Origin: Bowdeniella nasicola
GTDB lineage: Bacteria; Actinomycetota; Actinomycetes; Actinomycetales; Actinomycetaceae
Direction: 5' to 3'
Length of the DNA: 57,675 bases
Assembly (NCBI RefSeq): GCF_001907295.1
Contig: NZ_MQVR01000005.1
Coordinates: 1-57,675, forward strand
Shown: one piece after another, positions 46,005 to 55,931 of the stretch
Numbering within the stretch: the stretch's first letter is position 1
Layout: every line of letters begins with the position of its first letter
Position numbers and translations under genes: made by a program
The notes under the pieces: generated by a model
Told to the model about the DNA's origin: nothing
The model's input: the letters and a program-made list of their open reading frames with translations, nothing else
Database searches by the model: none

Positions 46005-46727
46005 GTGGCCGCCTTCATTCTTGGAGGCGGCCTGCAGCGCATTTGTGGGATGGGAACCGGCGTCGTCGCAGGACCAATCCTCGCGCTCGCCATGGGCCCG
46101 GTGCTCGGGGTCCTCACGACAAACACCGCGGCGATCGTCACCGCGGCGGTCCTTACGGTCTCGCTGCGCGCGCACGTCGACTGGCGGCGCGTCGCGATCA
46201 TCTGCGTAACCGGCGCGATCGGGATCGGTATCGGCGTCGCGGTCATTCATCGCGTGACCTCCGCCTGGCTCGAGGTCGTCATCGCGACCCTGCTCCTTGC
46301 CGGCCTCGCGACAACGTCCATCGCGGCGCGCCCGCGGCCCGGCCGGGCACCTCAATTCGATGCGCTCGGCGGCGGCATCGGGGGAGTGATGAACGCGCTC
46401 GTCGGGATGGCCGGACCTATTCTCGTGCTGGACTCGCGCCTGACGGGCTGGGAACAACAGCGGTTCGCCGCCTCGCTGCAGCCGATCTTCCTGTTCCTCA
46501 ATATCGGATCGGTGCTCGCCAAGGTCGTCCCGGGCCTGCCGCCCGGCGTCGACCTGCCGCCGTGGTGGGTCGTCCCCATCGTCTTTGCCTCGGTCTTATT
46601 CGGTGCCTGGCTCGGCGGGCGGTTGGCGCCGCGCGTCTCCAGTACCCACGCACGTACCCTCGCCATCCTCGTCGCCTCCGCCGGCTGCATCACGCTGCTG
46701 GTCCGCGGCGCGAGCACGCTCCTTTAG
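46005..46727 (+). CDS. TSUP family (TauE/SafE-like) membrane permease
   Basis: This encodes about 240 residues with seven to eight helices, arranged as two related halves ([21 protein letters not shown] near the start, [20 protein letters not shown] in the middle). It is typical of TSUP permeases that export sulfite or organosulfonates; the substrate here is unknown. GTG 46005 is the first canonical start but has no ribosome site and cuts into the first helix. An in-frame CTG at 45978 follows GGAG by 6 nt and would add LSPLIILIA, so translation may start there. Confidence 0.82.
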   Translation: MAAFILGGGLQRICGMGTGVVAGPILALAMGPVLGVLTTNTAAIVTAAVLTVSLRAHVDWRRVAIICVTGAIGIGIGVAVIHRVTSAWLEVVIATLLLAGLATTSIAARPRPGRAPQFDALGGGIGGVMNALVGMAGPILVLDSRLTGWEQQRFAASLQPIFLFLNIGSVLAKVVPGLPPGVDLPPWWVVPIVFASVLFGAWLGGRLAPRVSSTHARTLAILVASAGCITLLVRGASTLL

Positions 46728-46730
46728 GAT
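46725..46730 (+). promoter_or_regulatory. -10 box of ruvC (leaderless)
   Basis: TAGGAT overlaps the TSUP stop codon and lies 7 nt before the ruvC ATG. There is no Shine-Dalgarno sequence in between. Confidence 0.45.
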
Positions 46731-46737
46731 CAGCAGT

Positions 46738-47358
46738 ATGCGAATCATGGGAATCGACCCCGGCCTCACCCGATGCGGTATCGCCGTGATCGAAGGACCG
46801 AAGGCGGGCCTACCGGGCTCGATCGGTTCGCCCAAACCCACCTTCGTCGCCGCCGACGTCCTTCGCACCCACCCGAATAAGGACCTCGAATTCCGCCTCG
46901 CCGAAATGAGCGCGCAACTCAATGAGTGGGTGGAGCGCTACCGTCCGGAGATCCTGCTCGTGGAGCGCGTCTTCGCGCAGCACAACGTCTCCACGGTGAT
47001 GACCACGGCACAGGTCGCTGGACTCGCGATGGTCGCTGCCGCCTCGCGCGGCATTCCCGTCGGCCAACACACGCCGTCGGAGGTCAAGGCCGCGGTCACC
47101 GGCTACGGCGATGCCCCCAAGGAACAGGTCCAGCACATGGTCCAGCGCATCCTGGCCCTGCCGAAGCTGTCGCAGCCCGCCGACGCCGCCGACGCACTGG
47201 CGCTCGCCATCTGCCACTCGTGGCGCCAAGGCAGCGCCGTCGCCACCGATACCTCGATCCAGACGACCGCGCAGCAACGCTGGGCCGCAGCGGAACGCGC
47301 GGCGCGCCGCACCGGCTATCGCGCGGGACGTGGTCGGATGGGAAAGAAGTCGTCCTAG
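46738..47358 (+). CDS. ruvC: Crossover junction endodeoxyribonuclease RuvC
   Basis: This 206-residue resolvase cuts Holliday junctions. The acidic catalytic residues fall in [22 protein letters not shown] and the C-terminal [27 protein letters not shown] marks the conserved central helix. The C-terminus is slightly longer and basic, as in other actinobacteria. Start ATG 46738 directly follows a -10-like TAGGAT, suggesting a leaderless mRNA. It begins the ruvC-ruvA-ruvB cluster. Confidence 0.95.
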   Translation: MRIMGIDPGLTRCGIAVIEGPKAGLPGSIGSPKPTFVAADVLRTHPNKDLEFRLAEMSAQLNEWVERYRPEILLVERVFAQHNVSTVMTTAQVAGLAMVAAASRGIPVGQHTPSEVKAAVTGYGDAPKEQVQHMVQRILALPKLSQPADAADALALAICHSWRQGSAVATDTSIQTTAQQRWAAAERAARRTGYRAGRGRMGKKSS

Positions 47359-47435
47359 CCGCCCGGCGCGTTATCGTTCGATTCGTACAGTTGTTCTACT
47401 ATGCTGGACCCAGTGGCTAACATAAGGAAGTGGGC

Positions 47436-48020
47436 ATGATCGATCACGTTCGCGGATCCGTCGCCAGCGTCGGGCTCGACTACGCGGTCATCGATGTAGG
47501 CGGCTTCGGAATGCGTCTGGAGGCGAGCCCCGGCACTCTCGCGAGCTTACGCGTCGGGGAGGATGTCACGCTCGTGACCGAGTTCCTCGTGCGCCAAGAC
47601 GCCATGACGCTCTACGGTTTCCTCGATACCGATGAACGAACCTGTTTCAGGGCCCTGCAAACGGTGACGGGCGTTGGGGCGCGCACCGCCCTGGCGGTCC
47701 TCGCGGTCCACACGCCCGATGAGCTTCGCCGCGCGATCGCGAGCGAGGACCTTGCCGCCTTGCAAAAGGTGCCCGGCATTGGAAAGAAGTCGGCGAGCCG
47801 GATGGCGCTCGAGCTCAAAGATAAGCTCGGTGCGCCGGTCTCCGATATTCCTGCCGCGCCTCTCGCCGCCGACGTTGATGCCGCGGTCGTCGATGCGCTC
47901 ATCGGCCTGGGATGGCAGTCGAAGGTCGCCGAGAGCGCCGTCGGCGACGTCATGGCGCCGGGGATGACGACCTCGCAAATCTTGCGCGCCGCCCTCCAGC
48001 ACCTCGGAGGCAAGGCGTGA
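47436..48020 (+). CDS. ruvA: Holliday junction branch migration protein RuvA
   Basis: This 194-residue protein binds the four-way junction as a tetramer and recruits RuvB. Domain I ([19 protein letters not shown]) is an OB-fold. Domain II carries two helix-hairpin-helix motifs ([32 protein letters not shown]), and domain III at the C-terminus contacts RuvB. AAGGAAG lies 6 nt before ATG 47436; a GTG at 47430 is in frame but too close. It overlaps ruvB by GTGA. Confidence 0.95.
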   Translation: MIDHVRGSVASVGLDYAVIDVGGFGMRLEASPGTLASLRVGEDVTLVTEFLVRQDAMTLYGFLDTDERTCFRALQTVTGVGARTALAVLAVHTPDELRRAIASEDLAALQKVPGIGKKSASRMALELKDKLGAPVSDIPAAPLAADVDAAVVDALIGLGWQSKVAESAVGDVMAPGMTTSQILRAALQHLGGKA

Positions 48021-49051
48021 GCGAAGAGGAGTTCGACGACCGGTTCGTCGACGCGCGCGCCGGGGACCTCGAACGCGCCGCCGAGGCGGCCCTGCGTCCC
48101 GGAACGCTGCACGAGTTTGTCGGCCAGCCGAAACTGCGCGCCCAGCTCGATCTCGTTCTTACCGCCGCGGCTCAGCGCGGCAGCGCACCCGATCACGTCC
48201 TGCTGTCGGGCCCGCCCGGCCTGGGTAAGACGACGCTTGCGATGATTATCGCCGCGGAAACCGGGGGAGTGCTGCGCCCGACGTCAGGGCCCGCCGTCCA
48301 GCACGCGGGCGACCTCGCCGCGATCCTGTCCTCACTCAACGAACACGACGTCCTGTTCATCGACGAGATCCACCGCCTGGCGCGCGCGGCCGAGGAGATG
48401 CTCTATCTCGCGATGGAAGACTTCCGGGTCGATGTCGTCGTCGGCAAGGGCCCGGGCGCAACGTCGATCCCGCTCACGCTGCCACGCTTCACGGTCGTCG
48501 GAGCGACGACGCGCGCGGGGCTGCTACCCGCGCCGCTGCGCGACCGATTCGGCCTCACGGGCCACCTCGAGTTTTACTCCACCGACGAACTCCACTCCGT
48601 CCTGACTCGCTCGGCGGGTTTGCTTGGCGCCGAGCTCGACGCGGACGCGGCCGAGCTCCTGGCCGCGCGCTCACGTGGCACACCCCGTATCGCCAACCGG
48701 CTGCTGCGCCGCGTGCAGGACTGGGCACAGGTCCACGGCACGGGCCGGCTCGATCGCGAAGCGACCGAAGCCGCGCTCGAGCTGTTCGAGGTCGATGCCA
48801 AGGGGTTGGACCGGCTCGATCGCGCCGTCCTGCAGGCGCTGTGCACCCGCTTTGGCGGGGGACCGGTGGGCCTCACGACGCTAGCCGTCGCCGTCGGGGA
48901 AGAAGCCGAAACCGTCGAGACCGTGGCCGAGCCATTCCTCGTGCGCGAGGACTTCATCGTCCGCTCGCCGCGCGGCCGGATGGCGACGGTACAGGCCTAC
49001 CAGCACCTCGGCCTCACCCCGCCATCCAACGGAGCGCTTCCCGGCCTTTAA
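48017..49051 (+). CDS. ruvB: Holliday junction branch migration helicase RuvB
   Basis: This 344-residue AAA+ motor drives branch migration with RuvA. Visible are [19 protein letters not shown], Walker [15 protein letters not shown], Walker [18 protein letters not shown], sensor 1 [18 protein letters not shown], and a winged-helix C-terminus ending near RTPRGRMAT-like [15 protein letters not shown] 48017 overlaps the ruvA stop. The gene order ruvC-ruvA-ruvB-yajC-secD-secF is conserved in actinobacteria. Confidence 0.96.
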   Translation: MSEEEFDDRFVDARAGDLERAAEAALRPGTLHEFVGQPKLRAQLDLVLTAAAQRGSAPDHVLLSGPPGLGKTTLAMIIAAETGGVLRPTSGPAVQHAGDLAAILSSLNEHDVLFIDEIHRLARAAEEMLYLAMEDFRVDVVVGKGPGATSIPLTLPRFTVVGATTRAGLLPAPLRDRFGLTGHLEFYSTDELHSVLTRSAGLLGAELDADAAELLAARSRGTPRIANRLLRRVQDWAQVHGTGRLDREATEAALELFEVDAKGLDRLDRAVLQALCTRFGGGPVGLTTLAVAVGEEAETVETVAEPFLVREDFIVRSPRGRMATVQAYQHLGLTPPSNGALPGL

Positions 49052-49139
49052 CGTGGCACACCGCACCTCTTCTTTCGATCAGCGCCGCACTGGCCTAGAA
49101 TCGGGGAGGTTAATCGAAATCTTTGCTTGGAGATAATCC

Positions 49140-49532
49140 ATGGATCCTCTCATTTTGATGCTCATCGTCGTCCTCGGCATGGTGCTGTTGATGAACTTTT
49201 TCGGCAAGAAGCAGCGCCAGCGCATTATGGAGCAGCGGGAAACCGCGATCGTCGTGGGCAATCAGGTGCGGACCCAATCGGGTTTCTACGGAACCATCGT
49301 CGACATTGACGGCGACACCGTCACGCTCGAATCTCCCTCCGGTGATGAGACCGTGTGGCACAAGCACGCCATCGCGATGGAACAGGCGCCGCCGTATGCC
49401 GTGCCGGAGACCACGACGGATGAATTCGTCGAGCAGGATCCCGCACTGGCCGAGGGGTACGAGCCCGAATTCGGTGAGCGCCTCGATCCCGATACGCCCC
49501 GCCCGGATGAGGACAAGCCCAAACAGTCCTAA
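49140..49532 (+). CDS. yajC: Preprotein translocase subunit YajC
   Basis: This encodes 130 residues: one N-terminal transmembrane helix (residues 3-20, LILMLIVVLGMVLLMNFF), the basic GKKQRQRIMEQR, a small domain with VGNQVRTQSGFYGTIVDIDGD, and an acidic tail with DPDTPRPDEDKP. YajC associates with SecDF at the Sec translocon. TAGAAT at 49096-49101 is a possible -10 box, with TTGGAG before the ATG. secD follows 42 bp downstream. Confidence 0.92.
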   Translation: MDPLILMLIVVLGMVLLMNFFGKKQRQRIMEQRETAIVVGNQVRTQSGFYGTIVDIDGDTVTLESPSGDETVWHKHAIAMEQAPPYAVPETTTDEFVEQDPALAEGYEPEFGERLDPDTPRPDEDKPKQS

Positions 49533-49574
49533 CGTCCGCGCCCATCTAACCGTTCGTCGCTGAAAAGATCACCT

Positions 49575-51347
49575 GTGAGTACGACTCCCCATCGTTCTAA
49601 AACGGAACCCAGCGCAGCGCCGCGCCCGTGGCGATCGCTGATCACCCTCGCCATCGTCACGATCGCGATCTTTGTATCGCTTGGGATCGGCACCAAAACC
49701 TCCGATGCGTCCTGGGCACCGAAGCTCGCGCTCGACCTTGAGGGCGGCACGCAGCTGGTCCTCACGCCGAAGACGACAGACGGCTCGGAGATCACCTCGG
49801 AGGACATCAACGAAGCGATCGCGATCATTCGCCAGCGCGTCGACGCCTCCGGCGTGGCGGAAGCCGAGATCACGCGCCAGGGCCAGCAGAACATCGTCGT
49901 GTCGCTGCCCGGTAAACCGAGCGATGCCACGCTCGATCTCGTACGTCAATCGGCCCTCATGCGATTCCGTCCCGTCCTGCAGATCGGCCAGCCGGGTGTC
50001 GTCCCGGCCGATCAGCTGAACCTGCCGGACAAGGCCAAGGAACACCCGAAGGCCGAAGAAGATAAGTACTTCGCGCTCGCCGACCAAGACGGCGACGGCA
50101 AGCTCTCCGAAGAACCGCAGACGGCGCCGAGCAATAATTCGGACCCCGCCTGGGTGACGGAAAAGATCCTGTACGACTTCTTGAAGCACGACTGCACCGA
50201 CCCGGCCAACCTCACTGGCGGCACCGTCAGTGATGCGAAGAAGCCGCTCGTCGCATGCGATGCGAAGGGCGAGGGAAAGTTCATCCTCGGCCCGGCAGAC
50301 CTTGAAGGCACGGAGATCAAGACCGCCGTGGGCCGCCCGCACATGCAGGGCCAGGTCCTCACCGGCGACTATGAAGTCGGCCTGGAGTTCAAGTCAGACG
50401 GCACCCAGCAGTTCGCCGAGGTCTCCAAGCGCCTCGTGTCGCTGCCGGCGCCGCGCAACCAGTTCGCGATGGTCCTCGACGGCCTCGTGATCTCGGCGCC
50501 GCGCATGCAGGCGACGATCGTCGACGGGAAGGCCTCCATCACGGGTGGCTTCACGCAGGAGGCCGCACTCGCACTGGCAAAGCAGCTGAGCTTCGGCTCG
50601 CTGCCACTGAACTTCGAAGTCCAGTCCGAAGAGCAGATCTCCGCGACGCTTGGCACCGAACAGCTCGAGCGCGGTATCCTCGCCGGCCTCATCGGACTTG
50701 GCCTCGTCATGGTCTACATGATCTTCACCTACCGCGGCCTGTCGATCATCACGCTCGCCTCGCTCATCATCGCTGCGGTGCTGTCCTACGGCACGATCGC
50801 GGTGTTGAGCTGGGTCCAGGGCTACCGATTATCGTTGCCCGGTGTCGCCGGCTTGATCGTCGCCATCGGTATTACCGCCGACTCGTTCATCGTCTACTTC
50901 GAACGCGTGCGCGATGAGGTCCGCGAGGGTGCCTCGCTGCAGCGCGCCGTGACCGAAGGCTGGCGTCGTGCTCGACGCACGATCCTCGCCTCCGACGCGG
51001 TGAACTTCCTCGCGGCGATCGTGCTCTACTTCCTCGCTGTCGGCGGTGTGCGTGGCTTCGCGTTCACGCTCGGCCTCACGACCCTCGTCGACCTGCTCGT
51101 CGTCTTCCTGTTCACGCATCCGCTGATGGAACTGCTCGTGCGCACCAAGTTCTTCGGTGAGGGACACAAGCTCTCCGGCCTGGACCCGACCCATCTCGGC
51201 GCCAGCCCGATATATCAGGGCCGCGGCCGCATTGCGACCGGGCAACCGAAGAAGGCGAAGGCCAGCGCTGGCGGTATGACGATTGCGGAGCGGCGGGCAG
51301 CAGAGCGAGAAGCACAGCGCGCCAAGAATGAGGAGGGCGTCGTATGA
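49575..51347 (+). CDS. secD: Protein translocase subunit SecD
   Basis: This 590-residue RND-type membrane protein uses the proton gradient to help pull exported proteins across the membrane. One N-terminal helix precedes a large extracytoplasmic domain (about residues 45-370) with LALDLEGGTQLVLTP. Five further helices follow, including the SecD signature GLIVAIGITADSFIVYFERV. An insertion around residues 145-235 rich in Asp and Lys (DQDGDGKLSEE) is typical of actinobacteria. The start GTG has a weak ribosome site. It is coupled to secF by ATGA. Confidence 0.95.
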   Translation: MSTTPHRSKTEPSAAPRPWRSLITLAIVTIAIFVSLGIGTKTSDASWAPKLALDLEGGTQLVLTPKTTDGSEITSEDINEAIAIIRQRVDASGVAEAEITRQGQQNIVVSLPGKPSDATLDLVRQSALMRFRPVLQIGQPGVVPADQLNLPDKAKEHPKAEEDKYFALADQDGDGKLSEEPQTAPSNNSDPAWVTEKILYDFLKHDCTDPANLTGGTVSDAKKPLVACDAKGEGKFILGPADLEGTEIKTAVGRPHMQGQVLTGDYEVGLEFKSDGTQQFAEVSKRLVSLPAPRNQFAMVLDGLVISAPRMQATIVDGKASITGGFTQEAALALAKQLSFGSLPLNFEVQSEEQISATLGTEQLERGILAGLIGLGLVMVYMIFTYRGLSIITLASLIIAAVLSYGTIAVLSWVQGYRLSLPGVAGLIVAIGITADSFIVYFERVRDEVREGASLQRAVTEGWRRARRTILASDAVNFLAAIVLYFLAVGGVRGFAFTLGLTTLVDLLVVFLFTHPLMELLVRTKFFGEGHKLSGLDPTHLGASPIYQGRGRIATGQPKKAKASAGGMTIAERRAAEREAQRAKNEEGVV

Positions 51348-52477
51348 TTTCGCTCGCGAAGTTTGGTAACGAGCTTTACACCGGCGAACGTTCCTACCCG
51401 ATCGTCCAGCGTCGCAAGTGGTGGTTCATCATCGCGATCGCGGCCATGGCGCTCTCGGGCCTCATCGTCGCCACCATCGGCCTGAACCCCGGCATCGAGT
51501 TCCGTGGCGGCACCGAGTTCACGATCACGAATACCCAAAACCATTCGGGCGATAAGGCGCGTGAAGTCCTTTCCGGCCACGATGTGAAGGAACCGCCGCG
51601 CGTCTCGACCGTTGGCAACAGCACGGTGCGCATCCAAACCGAGAACATCCCGGTTCCCGAGGGGAAAACCTCCGGTGAGATCCTGCGCGAAGTCGCGGAC
51701 GAACTGGGCGCAGCCTACGGCGTCGGCGAAGCGGATGTCACGTCCAACTCGGTCGGCCCGTCGTGGGGCGCGGACGTGTCCAAGAAGGCGCTGCAGGGCC
51801 TCGTGACCTTCATGGTGCTCGTCACGATCGTCATGGCGATTTACTTCCGTGCCTGGCGCATGGGCCTGGCCGCGATCCTCGCCCTCATCCACGACGTCAT
51901 CGTCACCGTCGGTATCTATGCCCTCGTGGGCTTCGAAGTCACGCCGGCATCGGTCATCGGCCTGCTGACGATTCTCGGCTACTCGCTGTATGACACCGTC
52001 GTCGTGTTCGATAAAGTCCGCGAAAACACCGAGCACCTGTTCGACCAGTACGAGGACACCTACGAAGAACGCGCGAACCTCGCGGTCAACCAGACGCTCG
52101 TGCGCTCGATCAACACCTCGATCGTCGGCATCTTGCCGGTCGGCTCGATCCTCTTCGTCGGTGCGTTCCTGCTCGGTGCTGGCACGCTTCGCGATATCGC
52201 GCTCGCGCTGTTTATCGGCATGATCGTCTCGACCGCGTCCTCGATCTTTATCGCGACGCCGCTGGAAGTCCAGTTCCGTAATCGCGAAACGAAGATCGCC
52301 GAGCACACCCGCCAGGTTCGCCGTCATCGCGGCGAAGAGGACGCTGGCGAACTTGTCGGCGCGCATCCCGCCACAGGTTCAGGTCACAAGGCTAAAGTGG
52401 AAACGTCACCCGATGTCCTTCCCGGCCAGCACCTGGGAAATCGACACCAGCCCCGAAAGAAGAAGGCTCGCCGATGA
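51344..52477 (+). CDS. secF: Protein translocase subunit SecF
   Basis: This 377-residue partner of SecD has six helices. The first lies at about residues 25-45, a periplasmic segment follows with GIEFRGGTEFTI, and five helices come after it, with LALIHDVIVTVGIYALVGFEV and GYSLYDTVVVFDKVREN. A charged cytoplasmic tail of about 60 residues is rich in His and Arg. It overlaps secD and apt by ATGA on each side, so export and purine-salvage genes share one message. Confidence 0.95.
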   Translation: MISLAKFGNELYTGERSYPIVQRRKWWFIIAIAAMALSGLIVATIGLNPGIEFRGGTEFTITNTQNHSGDKAREVLSGHDVKEPPRVSTVGNSTVRIQTENIPVPEGKTSGEILREVADELGAAYGVGEADVTSNSVGPSWGADVSKKALQGLVTFMVLVTIVMAIYFRAWRMGLAAILALIHDVIVTVGIYALVGFEVTPASVIGLLTILGYSLYDTVVVFDKVRENTEHLFDQYEDTYEERANLAVNQTLVRSINTSIVGILPVGSILFVGAFLLGAGTLRDIALALFIGMIVSTASSIFIATPLEVQFRNRETKIAEHTRQVRRHRGEEDAGELVGAHPATGSGHKAKVETSPDVLPGQHLGNRHQPRKKKARR

Positions 52478-53019
52478 CCTCGCCGCAGCTGCCGTCTAGC
52501 CTCACGGATCTCGTTCTTACACATATCCGCGAAGTTCCTGACTTTCCGGAACCGTGCGTCCTGTTTCGTGACATCACGCCCCTGCTCGCCGATGGCAAAG
52601 CGTTCCGGGAACTGATCAAGGGACTCGCCGATTTCTATCGCGGCCGGATCGACTCGGTCGCGGGCCTGGAGTCACGCGGGTTCATCCTCGCGGCGCCTCT
52701 CGCGGTCGAACTCGGCATCGGGATGATCACGATCCGTAAGGCCGGCAAGCTGCCCGGCGCCGTCTTCGGCGTGGACTATGCGCTCGAATACGGCACTGCG
52801 CGCATGGAGGTTCACCCGGAGATCGTCAAGGACGGCGATCGCGTGCTCATCATTGATGACGTCCTCGCTACGGGCGGGACGGCGCGCGCGGCAATCGACC
52901 TCGTCGAACATTCCGGTGGCGAAGCGACAGCGCTGTGCATGCTGCTAGAACTCGCGGATCTGAACGGCCGCAAGAAGCTCGAGGGCTACACCGTCGACTC
53001 GGTTGTCGTCTACGAGTAG
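52474..53019 (+). CDS. apt: Adenine phosphoribosyltransferase
   Basis: This 181-residue salvage enzyme makes AMP from adenine and PRPP. The PRPP loop is RVLIIDDVLATGGTARAA, and the adenine-side features are LFRDITPLLADGKAFRELI and GLESRGFILAAPLA. The order secF-apt-relA is conserved in actinobacteria. The ATG overlaps the secF stop. CCGAA/TTCGG just after the stop can form a short hairpin before relA. Confidence 0.95.
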   Translation: MTSPQLPSSLTDLVLTHIREVPDFPEPCVLFRDITPLLADGKAFRELIKGLADFYRGRIDSVAGLESRGFILAAPLAVELGIGMITIRKAGKLPGAVFGVDYALEYGTARMEVHPEIVKDGDRVLIIDDVLATGGTARAAIDLVEHSGGEATALCMLLELADLNGRKKLEGYTVDSVVVYE

Positions 53020-53042
53020 ATCCGAAGGTTTTTCGGCTGAAC

Positions 53043-53048
53043 TAGACT
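53043..53048 (+). promoter_or_regulatory. -10 box of relA (leaderless)
   Basis: TAGACT lies 6 nt before the relA ATG in the 35-bp gap after apt. No Shine-Dalgarno is present. This would give relA expression independent of the sec operon. Confidence 0.45.
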
Positions 53049-53054
53049 AGGGAC

Positions 53055-55352
53055 ATGAGTTCCCCTGAGCCGACGTCCCCGGACACCGCGAGTCCGCAGC
53101 GATCGCGGTTGCATTGGCTGGGGTCACGTAAGAGTAAGGTCGACCCGGCGCTAGAGACGCTCGTGAAGTCCCTTCACGAGCACCATCCGAAAGCGCCGAC
53201 CGACCTCATCGAGCGCGCCTATGTCGTGGCCAAGCGTGCGCACGAGGGGCAATTCCGCAAGAGCGGGGAACCGTACATCACCCATCCCGTCGCCGTCGCG
53301 GAGATCCTCGCTGATCTCGGCATGACTCCACCGACGCTGGCCGCCGCGCTACTGCACGACACGGTCGAGGATACGTCCTACCGGCTATCCGACCTCAAGG
53401 CGGAGTTCGGCGAAGACATCGCGCTGTTAGTCGATGGCGTCACGAAGCTCGACAAGGTCAACTACGGCGATGCCGCGCAGGCCGAGACCGTGCGCAAGAT
53501 GGTCGTCGCGATGTCGAAGGACATCCGGGTCCTCATCATCAAACTCGGCGACCGCCTCCATAACGCTCGGACGTGGAAGTACGTGCCGTCGGAGTCCGCG
53601 AAGCGTAAGGCCCGCGAGACCCTCGAGATTTACGCACAGCTTGCGCATCGCCTCGGCATGAACGCGATCAAGTGGGAACTGGAAGACCTCTCCTTCGAAA
53701 CGCTCTATCCGGAGGTCTACCAGGAGATCATCCACCTCGTCGCGGATCGCGCCCCGGCCCGAACCGAATACCTCAACAATGTGCTCTCGCGCATCGAGGA
53801 TGTGCTGAAGCAGGCTGGGATCCCGGCGACGGTCACGGGCCGCCCGAAGCACTACTATTCGATCTACCAAAAGATGATCGTGCGCGGTCGCGACTTCAAC
53901 GACATCTACGACCTCGTGGGCATCCGCGTCCTCGTCGACACGGTCACGCAGTGCTACGGCGTGCTTGGCGCGCTGCACGGCTGCTGGAAGCCGCTGCCCG
54001 GCCGGTTCAAGGACTATATTTCGGTCCCGAAGTTCAACCTCTACCAGTCGCTGCATACGACGCTGCTCGGCCCCGGCGGCAAGCCCATCGAGGTCCAGAT
54101 CCGCACCTACGAGATGCATAAGGCTGCCGAGTTCGGCGTCGCCGCGCACTGGAAGTACAAGCAAAACCCGAACGCGACGAAGTCTTCCGAGGCCTCCGAT
54201 ACCGACCCGCAGGATATGCGCTGGCTGCGCCAGCTCGTCGACTGGCAGCGCGAGACACAAGACCCGGCGGAGTTCCTCGAATCGCTGCGCTATGAGATGG
54301 CCTCGACTGAGGTCTACGTCTTCACCCCTCGCGGGGACGTCATCACGCTGCCGTCGGGATCGACCCCGATCGACTTCGCGTACACGGTCCACACGGAGGT
54401 CGGCCACCACACGGTCGGCGCGCGAGTCAACGGCAAGCTCATCCCGCTGGAGACCCAGCTGGAAAACGGCGATACGGTCGAGATCTTTACCTCCAAGGCC
54501 GAAAACGCCGGACCGAGCCGCGACTGGCTCACGTTCGTCGGATCGGCACGTGCCCGCAATAAGATCCGTGCATGGTTTTCCAAGGAGCGCCGCGAAGAGG
54601 CTGTCGAAGAGGGCAAGACGCTCATCGCGAAGGCGATGCGCAAGCAGAATCTGCCGATCCAGCGCCTGATGAACCACCAGACGCTCACCTCGCTGGCCGA
54701 TCAGCTGAAGTACCAGGACGTCTCCGCGCTGTACGCTGCCGTCGGCGAACGTCATATCTCGGCCGGCAACGTCGTCACCCACCTCATCGAACTCGTCGGG
54801 GGCGACCAGGGCGCCGAAGAAGACCTCGCCGAGGCGACCGTCCCGGGCGCTATCCAGGAACGCCGTGCCTCTCTGAACGAGCCGAACATCATCGTCGAGG
54901 GCATGCAGCAGGGCGAGGCCTGGGTGAAGCTCGCCAAGTGCTGTACGCCCGTGCCGGGTGACGAGATCATCGGCTTTGTGACGCGCGGCTCCGGCATTTC
55001 CGTGCATCGCGAGGACTGCGCGAACGTCGACCACCTGCGTCGCCAGCCCGACCGCATGATCGGCGTCAGCTGGGGCGAGCACAATCAGGGTTCCTTCCTC
55101 GTCCAGGTCCAGGTCCAGGCGATCGATCGCTCCGGCCTGCTCAACGACATCACGAAGATCCTGTCCGATAACCAGGTCAATATTCACTCGGCGACGTCAA
55201 CGGTCAACCGTGATCGCCTCGCCGTGCTGCGCTTCGTTTTCGAACTTGGCGATGCGACGCACATGTCGCATATCCTGTCGGCGATCCGTCAGGTCGATGG
55301 CGTCTACGAGGCGGCACGTATCCGTCCGGGGGCTCGCCGCCAGCGCGTCTAG
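53055..55352 (+). CDS. relA: Bifunctional (p)ppGpp synthetase/hydrolase
   Basis: This 765-residue Rel protein both makes and degrades the stringent-response alarmone. The hydrolase HD domain is intact (THPVAVAEILADLG, LLHDTVEDTSY). The synthetase domain has GRPKHYYSIYQKM and DIYDLVGIRVLVDTV. TGS (about 405-465, VYVFTPRGDVITLPSG), a conserved zinc-finger-like region with KCCTPVPGDEI, and a C-terminal ACT domain follow. Presence of all domains argues for a single dual-function enzyme, as in other actinobacteria. The stop shares CTAG with the next, convergent gene. Confidence 0.96.
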   Translation: MSSPEPTSPDTASPQRSRLHWLGSRKSKVDPALETLVKSLHEHHPKAPTDLIERAYVVAKRAHEGQFRKSGEPYITHPVAVAEILADLGMTPPTLAAALLHDTVEDTSYRLSDLKAEFGEDIALLVDGVTKLDKVNYGDAAQAETVRKMVVAMSKDIRVLIIKLGDRLHNARTWKYVPSESAKRKARETLEIYAQLAHRLGMNAIKWELEDLSFETLYPEVYQEIIHLVADRAPARTEYLNNVLSRIEDVLKQAGIPATVTGRPKHYYSIYQKMIVRGRDFNDIYDLVGIRVLVDTVTQCYGVLGALHGCWKPLPGRFKDYISVPKFNLYQSLHTTLLGPGGKPIEVQIRTYEMHKAAEFGVAAHWKYKQNPNATKSSEASDTDPQDMRWLRQLVDWQRETQDPAEFLESLRYEMASTEVYVFTPRGDVITLPSGSTPIDFAYTVHTEVGHHTVGARVNGKLIPLETQLENGDTVEIFTSKAENAGPSRDWLTFVGSARARNKIRAWFSKERREEAVEEGKTLIAKAMRKQNLPIQRLMNHQTLTSLADQLKYQDVSALYAAVGERHISAGNVVTHLIELVGGDQGAEEDLAEATVPGAIQERRASLNEPNIIVEGMQQGEAWVKLAKCCTPVPGDEIIGFVTRGSGISVHREDCANVDHLRRQPDRMIGVSWGEHNQGSFLVQVQVQAIDRSGLLNDITKILSDNQVNIHSATSTVNRDRLAVLRFVFELGDATHMSHILSAIRQVDGVYEAARIRPGARRQRV

Positions 55353-55864
55353 GACGCGGCTTTCAGCACGGCGATCGCCTCCTGCCACATGTGTGGCGAC
55401 ATGCGGGTGGCGCGGCAGCGGTGGGCGAGGGCGTCCGGATCGATATGGCGACGGACGTCCACGATATCGGTCAGGTAGGTCAGCCCGTGGAACTGCAGAA
55501 CGTCCATGACACTGCGATACGGCTCCGTCACGATCCGATCCTCGAACCGGACGAAATCGCGGTAGTGCATGTGCACGTTCAGCACTTTGACGTTCTTAGG
55601 CCTAAGCCCGGAGCGCGGATAGATCTCGTGCACGTCCGGTAGGCGAGCGCCCCACACGAACAGCGCCGAGCGCCCCGCGATGACTTGCTCGCTGCCGAGG
55701 TGGTGGGTGACCAGGCGCGCCCGGAAATCGGGACTTAGCCGGATGGGAAGCTCGGAGGCAACGCGCGTGAGATAGCTCAGCTGCCAGTCATGGTCTTCGA
55801 GCAGCGGATCGATCACGGCAGGTGCGGGCGGGCGCGGGCGTAATCCGGTAAAGGCAGTATCCAT
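55349..55864 (-). CDS. Hypothetical protein, weakly AbiEi-antitoxin-like
   Basis: This soluble protein of about 171 residues was not recognised with certainty. The central part shows the pattern of AbiEi/DUF559-associated proteins in actinobacteria: a SALFVWGARLPD element, a positively charged VHMHYRDFVRFED strand pair, then TEPYRSVMDVLQFHGLTYL. In those families comparable segments read roughly as a wall of HRTAALLWG, then VTSPARTLLDL. No toxin partner lies beside it. The start could be ATG 55909, but 55864 begins after the terminator hairpin. It is convergent with relA (shared CTAG). Confidence 0.55.
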   Translation of the reverse strand: MDTAFTGLRPRPPAPAVIDPLLEDHDWQLSYLTRVASELPIRLSPDFRARLVTHHLGSEQVIAGRSALFVWGARLPDVHEIYPRSGLRPKNVKVLNVHMHYRDFVRFEDRIVTEPYRSVMDVLQFHGLTYLTDIVDVRRHIDPDALAHRCRATRMSPHMWQEAIAVLKAAS

Positions 55865-55883
55865 GCCTCTAAGTGGACAACGA

Positions 55884-55920
55884 AACGGGGCGCTGTGGGA
55901 GTTATCCACAGCGCCCCGTT
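55884..55920 (-). terminator. Strong hairpin terminator of the DUF349 gene
   Basis: A perfect 15-bp inverted repeat (55884-55898 with 55906-55920) closes a 7-nt loop just beyond the DUF349 stop. On the minus strand it is followed by a T-rich stretch (the bases after CCCC read GTTTCGTTG). It separates the DUF349 gene from the orphan downstream. Confidence 0.8.
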
Positions 55921-55931
55921 GCTCGGCAGCG

